In this document: positions 36,731 to 45,700 of the stretch, piece after piece
How the letters are laid out: each line of letters starts with the position of its first letter
Numbering within the stretch: the stretch's first letter is position 1
Assembly: GCA_018660825.1 (NCBI GenBank)
Contig: JABJJO010000081.1
Location: 1 to 52,220 of the forward strand
Length of the DNA stretch: 52,220 bases
Direction of reading: 5' to 3'
Source: Planctomycetaceae bacterium
Lineage (GTDB): Bacteria; Planctomycetota; Planctomycetia; Pirellulales; Pirellulaceae
The notes under the pieces: model-generated
The model's input: the letters and a program-made list of their open reading frames with translations, nothing else
What the model was told of the DNA's origin: nothing
Database searches by the model: none
Made by a program: the position numbers and the translations under genes

Positions 36731-37168
36731 TTAGGACAGTACAGGCAATAGATTTGGTTTGGGACTGCGAATACTGCCAGTGGTTTTTAACTGCAGCACG
36801 GCTTCAGTATATTGTCGAATTTGTTCGGGGTTTTCAAAATAAAGATCGTAGGTCCAATGGTCTTCATATTCACAGTTGTCTGTTGTGTAATCTCGACAAA
36901 TTTGTGGCCGAGTGTCGTAAATGCCGCAACGGTTATCAGTTTGTAGATGCCGACAGGTGGTGTGAATCATGATGTACCATTGATCATCATCGGTAAATAC
37001 GGTGGCCCGGTCGTGGACTAGGTACCAACGTATAAATTCGTAATCTTCGAGATCGACAGGTGTTTCAATCGGCAACGCAAAGTATTTACAGCATTTAGCC
37101 GTGCAGTGATCACAGAGGACTTCGTCGGGTCCGATCGCATCACGGTCTTTCTTGGTGTTGGCAATCAT
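36731..37168 (-). CDS. YkgJ family cysteine-cluster protein
   Basis: A 145-residue protein with the cysteine pattern CDHCTAKCCKYF near residue 20, and CRHLQTDNRCGIYDTRPQIC then DNCEY further on. This is the YkgJ/UPF0153 family, with eight or so conserved cysteines thought to bind zinc or an iron-sulfur cluster. The exact function is not known. It lies 52 bases after the P-II gene and 47 before hisS on the same strand. Confidence 0.9.
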   Translation of the reverse strand: MIANTKKDRDAIGPDEVLCDHCTAKCCKYFALPIETPVDLEDYEFIRWYLVHDRATVFTDDDQWYIMIHTTCRHLQTDNRCGIYDTRPQICRDYTTDNCEYEDHWTYDLYFENPEQIRQYTEAVLQLKTTGSIRSPKPNLLPVLS

Positions 37169-37220
37169 AGGATAGGTGCGTTAAAAGTGAATTGTTTGAA
37201 ATTGAATAGGATGTGTGCTT

Positions 37221-37526
37221 TTATTCTTGCGGCGGGGAACCCGGCATGATGAATATTTTACCATCCCCCATGCGTCCTGTTCGAGCGATCGAGGAAATGG
37301 TTTGCACGACTTCTTCGACTCGAGTGTCATCTACCCATAATGAAATTTCGACTTTCGGCAAAAATGCGGTAGCGTATTCGCTGTCACCGTATTGATCGAG
37401 TGTTTCTTTTTGACGACCGTAGCCTTTAACTTCCCGTACTGAAAGTGCTTCTAGAGGAGCGCGTTTTAATCCATCTACAATTTTTTCGGCGAGGAATGGA
37501 CGGACGATGGCTACCAGTTGTTTCAT
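37221..37526 (-). CDS. P-II family nitrogen regulatory protein, short form
   Basis: A 101-residue P-II protein: MKQLVAIVRPFLAEKI at the start and a T-loop GYGRQKETLDQYGDSEYATAF, with the modifiable Tyr in EYATAF. The B-loop is TGRMGDGKIFIMP. The C-terminus stops soon after (GSPPQE), so the RTGE tail seen in GlnB/GlnK is missing, about ten residues shorter than usual. P-II senses ATP/ADP and 2-oxoglutarate and controls ammonium transport or glutamine synthetase; no amtB or glnA is near. The frame runs back to 37610, but ATG 37526 matches the family start exactly. Confidence 0.92.
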   Translation of the reverse strand: MKQLVAIVRPFLAEKIVDGLKRAPLEALSVREVKGYGRQKETLDQYGDSEYATAFLPKVEISLWVDDTRVEEVVQTISSIARTGRMGDGKIFIMPGSPPQE

Positions 37527-37587
37527 GGGCTTTTCGCTAAGACTTAACCGTATGACAGCAAGCAAAACAGCGGCAGCTTGAAAAGCT

Positions 37588-37980
37588 CTAGCTAAAGAAG
37601 TTGTCGCCAAACAGATTTATTTCAGGGCCGGTTTCTACAGTGACATTACCGGTGATTTTGCACTGGCATGCCAATCGAGTTTGTTCTGGATTTTCTAAAT
37701 ACGCTAAGGCAGGAATTGGATCAGGAAAAGGAAGTTGAAAACACTTCTTTTCCCACAGTGTTTGCCCATTTGTGTTGGCCATATGACCTTCGGTTACAAA
37801 TATGCGACAAGTGCCACATTGTCCGAGTCCATGGCAGTTAATGAATTTATTGATTCCCGCACCAATTCCATTGACGCCTTGGTTTGTATTGATCTTTAAC
37901 TGCTTAGCGGCTTCCCGAATGGAAGTTCCTGTGGCAACTTCAATTTCTTGGTTCTCGTTTTTAAATGTTACTTTGGGCAT
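37588..37980 (-). CDS. 2Fe-2S ferredoxin
   Basis: A 130-residue ferredoxin with cluster cysteines C49, C55, C58 (CHGLGQCGTC) and C105 in RLACQC. The N-terminal VTFKNENQEIEVATGTS is the usual beta-grasp start. The gap from C58 to C105 is longer than in adrenodoxin types, due to an insert about NGQTLWEKKCFQLPFPDP. It should carry electrons in the cytoplasm; the partner is unknown. P-II begins 61 bases after its stop on the same strand. GGGA about nine bases before the ATG is a weak ribosome site. Confidence 0.92.
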   Translation of the reverse strand: MPKVTFKNENQEIEVATGTSIREAAKQLKINTNQGVNGIGAGINKFINCHGLGQCGTCRIFVTEGHMANTNGQTLWEKKCFQLPFPDPIPALAYLENPEQTRLACQCKITGNVTVETGPEINLFGDNFFS

Positions 37981-38160
37981 ACGCGTAAATTCCCGGATAG
38001 CTATCGTTTTGAATTTTCAGAAGTGGGGGTTTATCTTAAGTCATTATGTATTATTATGGCAACCGCGTTGGATTCTGAAAGAGGATGCAGCCGAGAAAGA
38101 TAGGAATAGTCTATCGGTTCATGAGTTCTGTTAAACGGTTCTAGGGAGAATGCAAGGAAA

Positions 38161-38421
38161 ATGGCTGAACGCTCCAATTATCAAAACAAAGTAATTCGCA
38201 ATTATTATGACAACCGCGAATCGATTTCACTGCAGAGGTGCGAAGAACTCGTGACGGAGTTATACTTAGCCGAAGGCAAGAAACGCGAGCGACATTGGGA
38301 GAGTTTAGCGACGCATCTAGGGAATCTTAGAGTTCCTGAAGCGACGATTAAACACTTGCGGAAACAAAACAATCCGGAAACCGTGGCGCATTTTATTTCT
38401 AACCTCGCAAAAAAGCAATAA
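38161..38421 (+). CDS. Small hydrophilic protein of unknown function
   Basis: An 86-residue, strongly charged, probably all-helical protein (SISLQRCEELVTELYLAEGK ... HWESLATHLGNLRV). I recognise no family. AAGGAAA directly precedes the ATG and AGGGAG stands about a dozen bases off, so translation is well supported. The gene ends at TAA 38419-38421 and abuts the alcohol dehydrogenase frame, suggesting cotranscription. The last codons run over a six-A tract (38409-38414). Confidence 0.7.
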   Translation: MAERSNYQNKVIRNYYDNRESISLQRCEELVTELYLAEGKKRERHWESLATHLGNLRVPEATIKHLRKQNNPETVAHFISNLAKKQ

Positions 38422-38422
38422 A

Positions 38423-39643
38423 ATAATCGATACCATAGTAAAAAACTACTGGACGTTCGGTACAGCTGGACAACTTGTATTTGGTCGCGGTTGTTTGCAG
38501 CAGATATCGGATATTGCTCGTCGGCACCAATGGCAACGCGTCCTCATTGTGACGGACACGAACATTGAAGCGGCTGGTTTGGTGGAGAGGGTGCGTGTAC
38601 CGTTGGTCGAAGCTGCTTGTGAGGTAGACGTCTTTTCCGCCGGTGAAGCAGAGCCTTCGATAGCGACAGCTGTCAAAAGTTTGGCGTTTGCAAAGGAATC
38701 TGCCCCCGCTGTTGTGATAGGGCTAGGCGGTGGCAGTAACATGGATTTGTCGAAGAACACGGCAGCCGCTTTAACCCACGCAATGCAGCCGCAGGATTGT
38801 TTTGGGTTCGATAATATACCTGGGCCGATCATGCCGCTTGTTTGCATTCCGACTACCGCCGGTACTGGCAGCGAAGTCTCACATTCCATGGTGCTGACCG
38901 ATACTGAAAATCAGATCAAAATATCTGGGCAAAGCGAACACTTTAGGCCAGATTTTGCATTCGTGGATCCTTCATTGACTGATAATTGTCCACAACAAGT
39001 GACTGCTGACAGTGGTATTGATGCGTTGACACACGCTATTGAAGCGATTACCGCCGTGGATTATGACAAGTTGGAAATTCCCGCGGGCGAAACCTGTGCT
39101 TATGATGGGCGGTTTTCATTGTCGGATAGTTTGGCTCAACGAGCGATTGTATTGTGTGGAGCACACCTTGAAACGGCAGTGCATGCTGGGGATAACATGG
39201 TTGCTCGTGATGGTATGGCGTTGGCCGCAACCCTCGCCGGAATGGCATTTTCAAATAGTGGTGTCGCGTTGGTTCATGCGATTGAATATCCGCTTGGCGG
39301 TGTGCTGCATTGCTCGCATGGCCTAGGCAATGGCTTGCTATTGCCGTACGTCATGCGATTCAATTTGCGGGAGCGTATTGAAACGATGGCCAAGATTGCG
39401 AGTTGGTTAGGTGTCGATACGACAGGGTTGGATGCCGAAGAAGCGGCAGTTGCAGGGATTGAACGGGTTGAAGAAATCCGAAAGTCGATTGGGATTCCGC
39501 ATCGACTTCGTGACATTGGTGCGACTCGAGATCAGCTTGAGATGTTTGCCGACAAGACAATGCCGATTCAGCGATTGTTTTGGTTGAATCCTCGCCGCGC
39601 CACGAAAGATGATATTTTGGAGATTCTTAATGCTGCGTTTTAG
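38423..39643 (+). CDS. Iron-containing alcohol dehydrogenase, start codon unclear
   Basis: About 406 residues from 38423. The group III alcohol dehydrogenase fold is clear: GLGGGSNMDLSKN binds NAD, PTTAGTGSEVSH follows, and the metal ligands are D and H in DSGIDALTHAIEAI and H in AIEYPL and HCSHGLGNGLLLP. The first usable ATG/GTG/TTG is TTG 38495, but the frame upstream encodes VKNYWTFGTAGQLVFGRGCL, the expected family N-terminus. True translation should therefore begin at about 38423-38435 on ATA or ATC, or by a shift from the preceding gene. It oxidises an alcohol or reduces an aldehyde; substrate unknown. The alpha/beta hydrolase gene overlaps its end by 14 bases. Confidence 0.9.
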   Translation: MIDTIVKNYWTFGTAGQLVFGRGCLQQISDIARRHQWQRVLIVTDTNIEAAGLVERVRVPLVEAACEVDVFSAGEAEPSIATAVKSLAFAKESAPAVVIGLGGGSNMDLSKNTAAALTHAMQPQDCFGFDNIPGPIMPLVCIPTTAGTGSEVSHSMVLTDTENQIKISGQSEHFRPDFAFVDPSLTDNCPQQVTADSGIDALTHAIEAITAVDYDKLEIPAGETCAYDGRFSLSDSLAQRAIVLCGAHLETAVHAGDNMVARDGMALAATLAGMAFSNSGVALVHAIEYPLGGVLHCSHGLGNGLLLPYVMRFNLRERIETMAKIASWLGVDTTGLDAEEAAVAGIERVEEIRKSIGIPHRLRDIGATRDQLEMFADKTMPIQRLFWLNPRRATKDDILEILNAAF

Positions 39644-40598
39644 GCGAGTCGTATTCTTTGTTTTAACACTGATTGTGGTTGGTGCAGTGATCAATCCGTT
39701 TGGGATTGTTGGTCGCCGTATTATGGCTCTCGATTACCTGGCAGCCGCCGCTGGCGTTGATGTGTCGAGTGTTCCAGCGGATCTGGTTGTTCCGGAAATG
39801 GAGGAAGCGAAACCTGCTGCTGGTAAACGAGTACGCCAGACATTGCCTGGTTATCAGCATACAGATGTTTATCATTCGCTCTATTTGCCGAAGCAATGGC
39901 AGCCAGAAAAATCAGGTGTTGCTACTAGCAAGTTGCCAGTGATCGTAGAATTTGCGGGAAACGGCCCGTATAAAAACGAGTTTGGTGATGTCAGTACTGG
40001 GAAAGTGGAACACAGCAAACTTGGATTTGGGATATCTGCAGGTGAGGGGTTCATTTGGATTTGTATGCCGCTGTTGAATGCCGCCGGAACCAAAAATGTG
40101 ACGAAATGGTGGGGCGATGCTCCCGAGTACAATCCACGGCCAACTGTCGAGTATTGTCAAAAAACAGTAAAATGGGTGTGTGAACATTACGGTGGTGATT
40201 TAGATCGTGTTTTGTTAACCGGTTTTTCCCGAGGGGCAATTGCGTGTAATTACATTGGATTGCATGATGAAAAAATTGCCAGCCTCTGGCGGGCCATGGT
40301 CGTTTACAGTCATTATGATGGCGTTTTGAAGTGGGGCTTTCCATTGTCTGATCGAGCAGCGGCTGTTAAACGTTTGCAACGGCTAGGGGATTGTCCTCAA
40401 TTTATTTGTCATGAAAACAAGAGCGACCGTTCCACCGGATTGAATCAAACAAAAGCGTTCTTAGATAAAAGCGGAATAGAAGGTGACTTTACGTTTTATC
40501 CAACGGGTTTTCGCAATCATAATGATGCTTGGGTTTTACGTCCTAGTGATACACGTAAAGCCCTGCGAATTTGGCTGGGTCAACATTTCGTAAAATGA
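39630..40598 (+). CDS. Alpha/beta hydrolase fold protein, membrane-anchored
   Basis: About 322 residues. One N-terminal hydrophobic segment (RRVVFFVLTLIVVGAVI) should anchor or export it. The hydrolase core shows LPVIVEFAGNGPY (oxyanion side) and the nucleophile elbow GFSRGA (Ser), with a late FRNHNDAWVL supplying the probable His. The substrate is unknown. The ATG at 39630 has GGAGA about six bases upstream and overlaps the dehydrogenase gene, so the two are probably translated together. Confidence 0.78.
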   Translation: MLRFRRVVFFVLTLIVVGAVINPFGIVGRRIMALDYLAAAAGVDVSSVPADLVVPEMEEAKPAAGKRVRQTLPGYQHTDVYHSLYLPKQWQPEKSGVATSKLPVIVEFAGNGPYKNEFGDVSTGKVEHSKLGFGISAGEGFIWICMPLLNAAGTKNVTKWWGDAPEYNPRPTVEYCQKTVKWVCEHYGGDLDRVLLTGFSRGAIACNYIGLHDEKIASLWRAMVVYSHYDGVLKWGFPLSDRAAAVKRLQRLGDCPQFICHENKSDRSTGLNQTKAFLDKSGIEGDFTFYPTGFRNHNDAWVLRPSDTRKALRIWLGQHFVK

Positions 40599-40639
40599 AC
40601 AGATTAATTTGAATATTAGAATTGAAGGACGAAGAATCG

Positions 40640-41704
40640 ATGGCAGAACGTAAGTTAATAATTCTGACGCAAGGGCACTCTGACCCGCACACCGCAAAAA
40701 CCGCTTGTAGCGTGATTCGATATCGACGCGACGAAGTGGTAGCTGTGCTTGATAGCACGTTGGTTGGACAAGACGTCAGTGAATCGTTGGGTGTCGGACA
40801 GGGGTTGACGATGGTGTCGTCGTTGGCCGCCGCACCGGACGCCAACTGTTTATTGATTGGCATCGCGCCTCCTGGTGGAAAAATACCCGCAGCTTGGCGG
40901 GTAATTGTGTTAGACGCGATTAGTCGCGGAATGGATATTATCTCGGGGCTACATGATTTCCTGTCTGACGACGAAGAATTTGTAACGGCAGCTGAAGCTA
41001 ATAACATCGAACTGATCGACGTCCGCAAAAACGATATCACAACCATCGCGCGTCGGCCTGGGTTTCGTGAAGGTTGTTTCCGCGTACATACCGTTGGACA
41101 TGACTGTAGTGTTGGGAAAATGGTCGTTGCCATCGAAATTACGGCAGGGCTAAAGAAACGCGGCATTGATGCGAAGTTTTGTGCTACGGGTCAAACCGGC
41201 ATGATGATTGAAGATGCTGGTTATCCAATGGACCGTGTGATTTCGGATTTTGTTAGTGGCGCGACTGAGCGTTTGATGTTGGAAAGCGAATCACACGATG
41301 TGTTGGTTGTGGAGGGCCAAGGTAGTTTGGTCCACCCCAGTTATTCCGCGGTGACGCTCGGGATTCTGCATGGATGTTTGCCACATGCTTTAGTGTTGTG
41401 CTACGAAGTACTGCGTGATGCAGTTACGGGCGTCGAGCATGTGAAGATTCCAGATTTGCCAGAAGTGAAAGCGATTTATGAAATGATGGCGAGTATTTAC
41501 CAACCGTGTGAGGTTGTCGCCGTGGCGATGAATAGCCGCCGAGTCGATGAGGAAGCCGCGACGGCAGAACGCGAACGTGTGCGAGAGCAGTTGCAATTGC
41601 CCGTCACCGATATTTTTCGCTATGGAAGTGACGATATTGTGGAAGCCGTTATGGCGGCGCGTGAACGTTGGTTGGCGAATCCGTCAGAACAGGCAGGTGA
41701 ATGA
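40640..41704 (+). CDS. dgcN: DUF1611 family protein, D-glutamate N-acetyltransferase type (DgcN)
   Basis: A 354-residue DUF1611 protein with a P-loop-like TVGHDCSVGKMVVAIEI, ATGQTGMMIEDAGYPMD and VVEGQGSLVHPSYSAVTLG. Family members named DgcN acetylate D-glutamate and work with the racemase DgcA, which is exactly the next gene. That pairing is the main ground for the name. In the known pathway the products feed N-acetyl-L-glutamate into central metabolism. AAGGA lies about 11 bases before ATG 40640. Its TGA overlaps the ATG of the next gene (41701-41704). Confidence 0.88.
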   Translation: MAERKLIILTQGHSDPHTAKTACSVIRYRRDEVVAVLDSTLVGQDVSESLGVGQGLTMVSSLAAAPDANCLLIGIAPPGGKIPAAWRVIVLDAISRGMDIISGLHDFLSDDEEFVTAAEANNIELIDVRKNDITTIARRPGFREGCFRVHTVGHDCSVGKMVVAIEITAGLKKRGIDAKFCATGQTGMMIEDAGYPMDRVISDFVSGATERLMLESESHDVLVVEGQGSLVHPSYSAVTLGILHGCLPHALVLCYEVLRDAVTGVEHVKIPDLPEVKAIYEMMASIYQPCEVVAVAMNSRRVDEEAATAERERVREQLQLPVTDIFRYGSDDIVEAVMAARERWLANPSEQAGE

Positions 41705-42726
41705 TGGAACTGAAAATTCATCAATTTGATTTACCATTGCTACATCCTTTCACGATTTCAAGAGAATCAATAACGGTACAACCGACGATTATCGTCGAGT
41801 TAATTCAAGACGGAGTGAGCGGCTACGGTGAGTCGACCACAAATGCATACTACGGAGTGACTGAGCAGTCGTTACGTGATTCTCTGCAGCAAGTGCGAGC
41901 GTTGATCGAAAGTACCGAGATGTCGACTCCCGGTGAATTGTGGTTCGCGGCAAATGAATTATTGGATGACACGTTTGCGTTGTGTGCCCTAGATTTGGCA
42001 GCGCATGATTTGTGGGGGAAATTGCAAGGTGCACCAGTGCATCAGTTGTGGGGCTTTAGTACGGATGCAAACCCCGTAAGCAACTATACGATTGGCATCG
42101 ACGACATCGACGTCATGATTGCCAAGATGGCGGAGTTTTCCGATTGGCCGATTTATAAAATTAAGCTCGGCACGGATCAAGATATCGATATTGTGCGAGC
42201 ATTACGAGAGCATACGGATGCGGTATTTCGAGTGGACGCGAATTGTGCTTGGACGGCCGAGCAGACGATTGCCAATTCAGGTCCACTGAAGAGCCTCGGA
42301 GTGGAGTTTATTGAGCAACCTCTGGCTGCCGATGCGATTGACCAAATGCCAGCAGTGTTTGCGCACTCTGAGCTGCCGTTAATCGCAGATGAAAATTGTT
42401 TAGTGCTTGATGATATTCAGCGCTGTAGCGGTCGGTTTCATGGCATTAATATTAAACTTGTAAAATGCGGTGGTTTGACACCGGCGCGGCAAATGATTGA
42501 ACTTGCCCGTCAAAATGATTTGAAAGTAATGGTGGGGTGCATGACCGAATCGACCGTTGGGATTTCAGCAATCGCTCAGATATTGCCGTTGTTAGATTAT
42601 GTGGACATGGATGGTGCGGCACTTTTAAAGTCTGACATTGCCGCGGGTTGCCAAGTGGTAAATGGTGTTTGCCAATATCCACTGACCTCGGGCAACGGTG
42701 TGACGTTAAATTCGAATCGCGATTGA
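41701..42726 (+). CDS. dgcA: N-acetyl-D-glutamate racemase / dipeptide epimerase-type enolase superfamily protein (DgcA)
   Basis: A 341-residue muconate-lactonising-type enolase-superfamily enzyme. Catalytic and metal residues are visible: K153 and K155 in YKIKLGTD, D179 in RVDANCAW, E205 in FIEQPL, D230 in IADENC, and K252 in NIKLVKCGG. All are present, so it should be active. By itself it could be called a dipeptide epimerase; the adjoining dgcN makes N-acetyl-glutamate racemisation more likely. ATG 41701 overlaps the dgcN stop by four bases, showing translational coupling. Confidence 0.9.
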   Translation: MMELKIHQFDLPLLHPFTISRESITVQPTIIVELIQDGVSGYGESTTNAYYGVTEQSLRDSLQQVRALIESTEMSTPGELWFAANELLDDTFALCALDLAAHDLWGKLQGAPVHQLWGFSTDANPVSNYTIGIDDIDVMIAKMAEFSDWPIYKIKLGTDQDIDIVRALREHTDAVFRVDANCAWTAEQTIANSGPLKSLGVEFIEQPLAADAIDQMPAVFAHSELPLIADENCLVLDDIQRCSGRFHGINIKLVKCGGLTPARQMIELARQNDLKVMVGCMTESTVGISAIAQILPLLDYVDMDGAALLKSDIAAGCQVVNGVCQYPLTSGNGVTLNSNRD

Positions 42727-42773
42727 ACATCATCAGTATCCCCTTCCGTTTTTAACGTGATTGATACTTGTGT

Positions 42774-42779
42774 TATAAT
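42774..42779 (+). promoter_or_regulatory. Candidate -10 box of the PSD1 cytochrome gene
   Basis: A perfect TATAAT lies six bases before ATG 42786. A weak TTTAAC at 42751-42756 stands 17 bases upstream. Transcription would start at about the ATG itself, giving a nearly leaderless mRNA, which fits the lack of a ribosome site. No experimental support is visible. Confidence 0.4.
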
Positions 42780-42785
42780 AAAATC

Positions 42786-45700
42786 ATGGGCATATTCTTG
42801 AGATTATTTATCGGGTTGTTTTTATTGGCGGGGACGTTGTGCAACGTGCATGGAGCAGAGCCGATTCGTTTTAGCCGCGATATTCTTCCGATCTTGTCGG
42901 ATCGATGTTTTAATTGCCACGGCCCTGATGAGATGCATCGCGCAGCAGATTTACGTCTCGATATTGCGGACTCGGTATTTCAACAACGCGATGATCATGC
43001 CGTGGTTGTTCCGGGTGATTTGCAGGCGAGTGAATTAATTGCTCGTATCACAAGTCGAGATGCAGATCGGCAAATGCCGCCCCCCGATTCTGGCCGCAAG
43101 CCACTTAGTAAACAAGAACAAGATTTACTGCAGCGGTGGATCAAACAAGGCGCCTCTTGGGGTCAACATTGGGCGTTCGAAAAACCAATTCGACCTGAAA
43201 TCGATAACTCGAAGATGCACCCAATTGATTTCTTTGTGCAGCGTCAACTGAAGCAATATAAAATGCGTCCTGCTAATCCAGCAGCAAAAAATACGCTGAT
43301 TAGAAGGCTCTCGCTTGATCTAACTGGATTGCCACCAACACTTGATGAACTGCGGGCGTTTGAAAAAGATGATTCAGCCGAGGCTTATGTTAAGTTGGTT
43401 TCACGATTGTTGGCTTCCAAGCACTATGGCGAACGGATGGCGATGTGGTGGCTCGATGCCGCTCGGTATTCTGATACAGATGGATATCAAGGTGATGCCA
43501 CTCGTAACAACTGGCCGTGGCGCGATTGGGTAGTAACCGCGTTTAATAACAACATGCCTTTCGATCAATTCACGATCGAACAATTTGCCGGAGATTTGTT
43601 GCCCGATGCAACCTCGGAACAAATACTCGCGACTTGCTTTCACCGCAATCATATGACAAATGGTGAAGGAGGACGGTTGCCTGAAGAATCGCGGATTGAC
43701 TATGTGATTGACCGAGTGAATACGACGGGAACCGTGTGGCTAGGTTTGACGTTAGGTTGTGCTCAATGTCATTCCCATAAATTTGACCCTATTTCACAAA
43801 CGGATTATTACAGTCTCTTTGCGTTCTTCGACAATATTGATGAAGATGGTCGAGCGGCGGGTGGTGCGAAGCCATACATGAAATATACATCGCCTTTTGC
43901 AGCACGAGCAGTTACGGAGGCACAGCAACTTGTTACGACTCGCAGCAAACGAGAAACCGAGGCACGACAAGAGGCGGAAGACGGATTTGACGAGTGGCTC
44001 AGTCAAAAAGTTAATGATGTGCAAACTGGATTTAAGCCGTGGCATGTGATGCAACCAATTAAGGTGGACTCCGTCGAGGGTACACAATTTGTGACCGAAA
44101 ATGATGGTACTGTTCAAACATCTGGCCCCTATCCGAGACAAGATGATTATCACGTGCTGTTTAGTCCATCATTACAGCGGATTACAGGACTGCGACTCGA
44201 AGTGTTTCCGCACGCTTCGCACACCGGTGGAAAATTGAGTCGAGGGAAAAATGGCGAGTTCATCATCACGGATGTGAAGTTACAGGTGCTGCGCAAAGGC
44301 GATTCTCAGATACGTGACATTGAACTTTCGAGTGCGATTGCCACGGCTGAAAAGAATGTTGGTGGTCGAAATTACGGCCTTGTCAGTGGAACGCTAGACG
44401 ATGACCCGCGCAACGGTTGGACAACGCAGTCGCATGACCCATTGAAATCCTATACGGCGGTATTTGCCTTACCGCAGCCACTTGTATTGGAATCTGACGA
44501 GACCTTACGGTTTGTGATGTTGCACCGATCGACAATCGGCGATGCGAGTACGGGTAGATTTCGGATTGCGGTAAGTGACCAAGTAGGCCGCGCTGTACGT
44601 TCCTTTGATAAGATGCCGCTGGAAAAACTTGCTAATGCACGTGTTGATAGTGTGGAGAATGTTCCCGCTGAAATACGAGTAGCATTAGTGCAGCAATTTC
44701 TGACGGATCATCAGGGGTACCAGAATGCAAAATTGCATCTCGATCGAGCGAATCGCCAGTTGGCGGCTGCCAAGAAAGCAGTTGCTCCACAGAACGTGAT
44801 GGTGTTGGCAGAGCGTAAAATGCCGCGGACGACATTTGTGCTTGAACGTGGAGTGTGGGATAAGAAAGGTCTAGCAGTGACTGCAGATGTTCCGGAGTCA
44901 ATTCTAGAATACCAATCTGCCACCGCGGATGAACCACAAGGTCGGTTAGATTTAGCAAAATGGCTGGTTTCCACGGAACATCCGTTGACGGCTCGAGTGA
45001 TTGTTAATCAGTTGTGGCAACTCTGTTTTGGCGCTGGATTGGTGCGGACACCAGAAGATTTTGGATTGCAAGGTGAACGCCCAACGCACCCAGAATTATT
45101 GGATTATTTGGCGATTGAGTTTATGCAAAACGGTTGGGATGTCCAGCATGTTTTGCGATTGATCGTAACGAGTAAAACATATCGTCAGAGCAGTGAACTT
45201 GTTGGGGCGGCGTTTGACCGCGACCCTGACAATCGCTGGCTAGCGAGAGGATCTCGATTTCGCTTGCCGAGTTGGATGATTCGCGATGCTGCGTTGCGTA
45301 GTAGCGGTTTGATGAATGACGCACTTGGTGGTCCGACGGTCATGCCGTACCAACCGGACGGAGTATGGTCGGAAATGTTTATGGGACGATTTCGCTATCA
45401 AGCGAGTCAGGGTGTAGCACAGTATCGACGTACGTTGTATGCATTTTGGCGTCGGTCCGCCGCGCCGACCTTTTTGTTTGATAGTTCCCAGCGGCGCATT
45501 TGTGAGGTGCGACCAAGGCAAACCAACACTCCGCTGCAAGCGCTGACGATGCTGAATGATCTGAATATCATGACCTCTGCTCGTAACTTAGCGAAAAATG
45601 CCATTACGCAACGAACCGAAGTTTCGCAACAATTGGAGTATCTATTTGAAGCGGTTTTGTGTCGCCGGCCGGATCGTCATGAGTTGACTGTTTTGGCACG

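Noticed and set aside
38409-38415. A AAA AAG heptamer at the end of the small protein gene, as in the dnaX frameshift site
   Set aside because: A -1 shift leads to a TAA at 38424-38426 and adds only a few residues; the dehydrogenase frame is +1, so a dnaX-type shift does not join the genes.
40543-41166. 207-codon minus-strand frame opposite dgcN
   Set aside because: Shadow of a gene with clear family motifs; the translation has no recognisable features.
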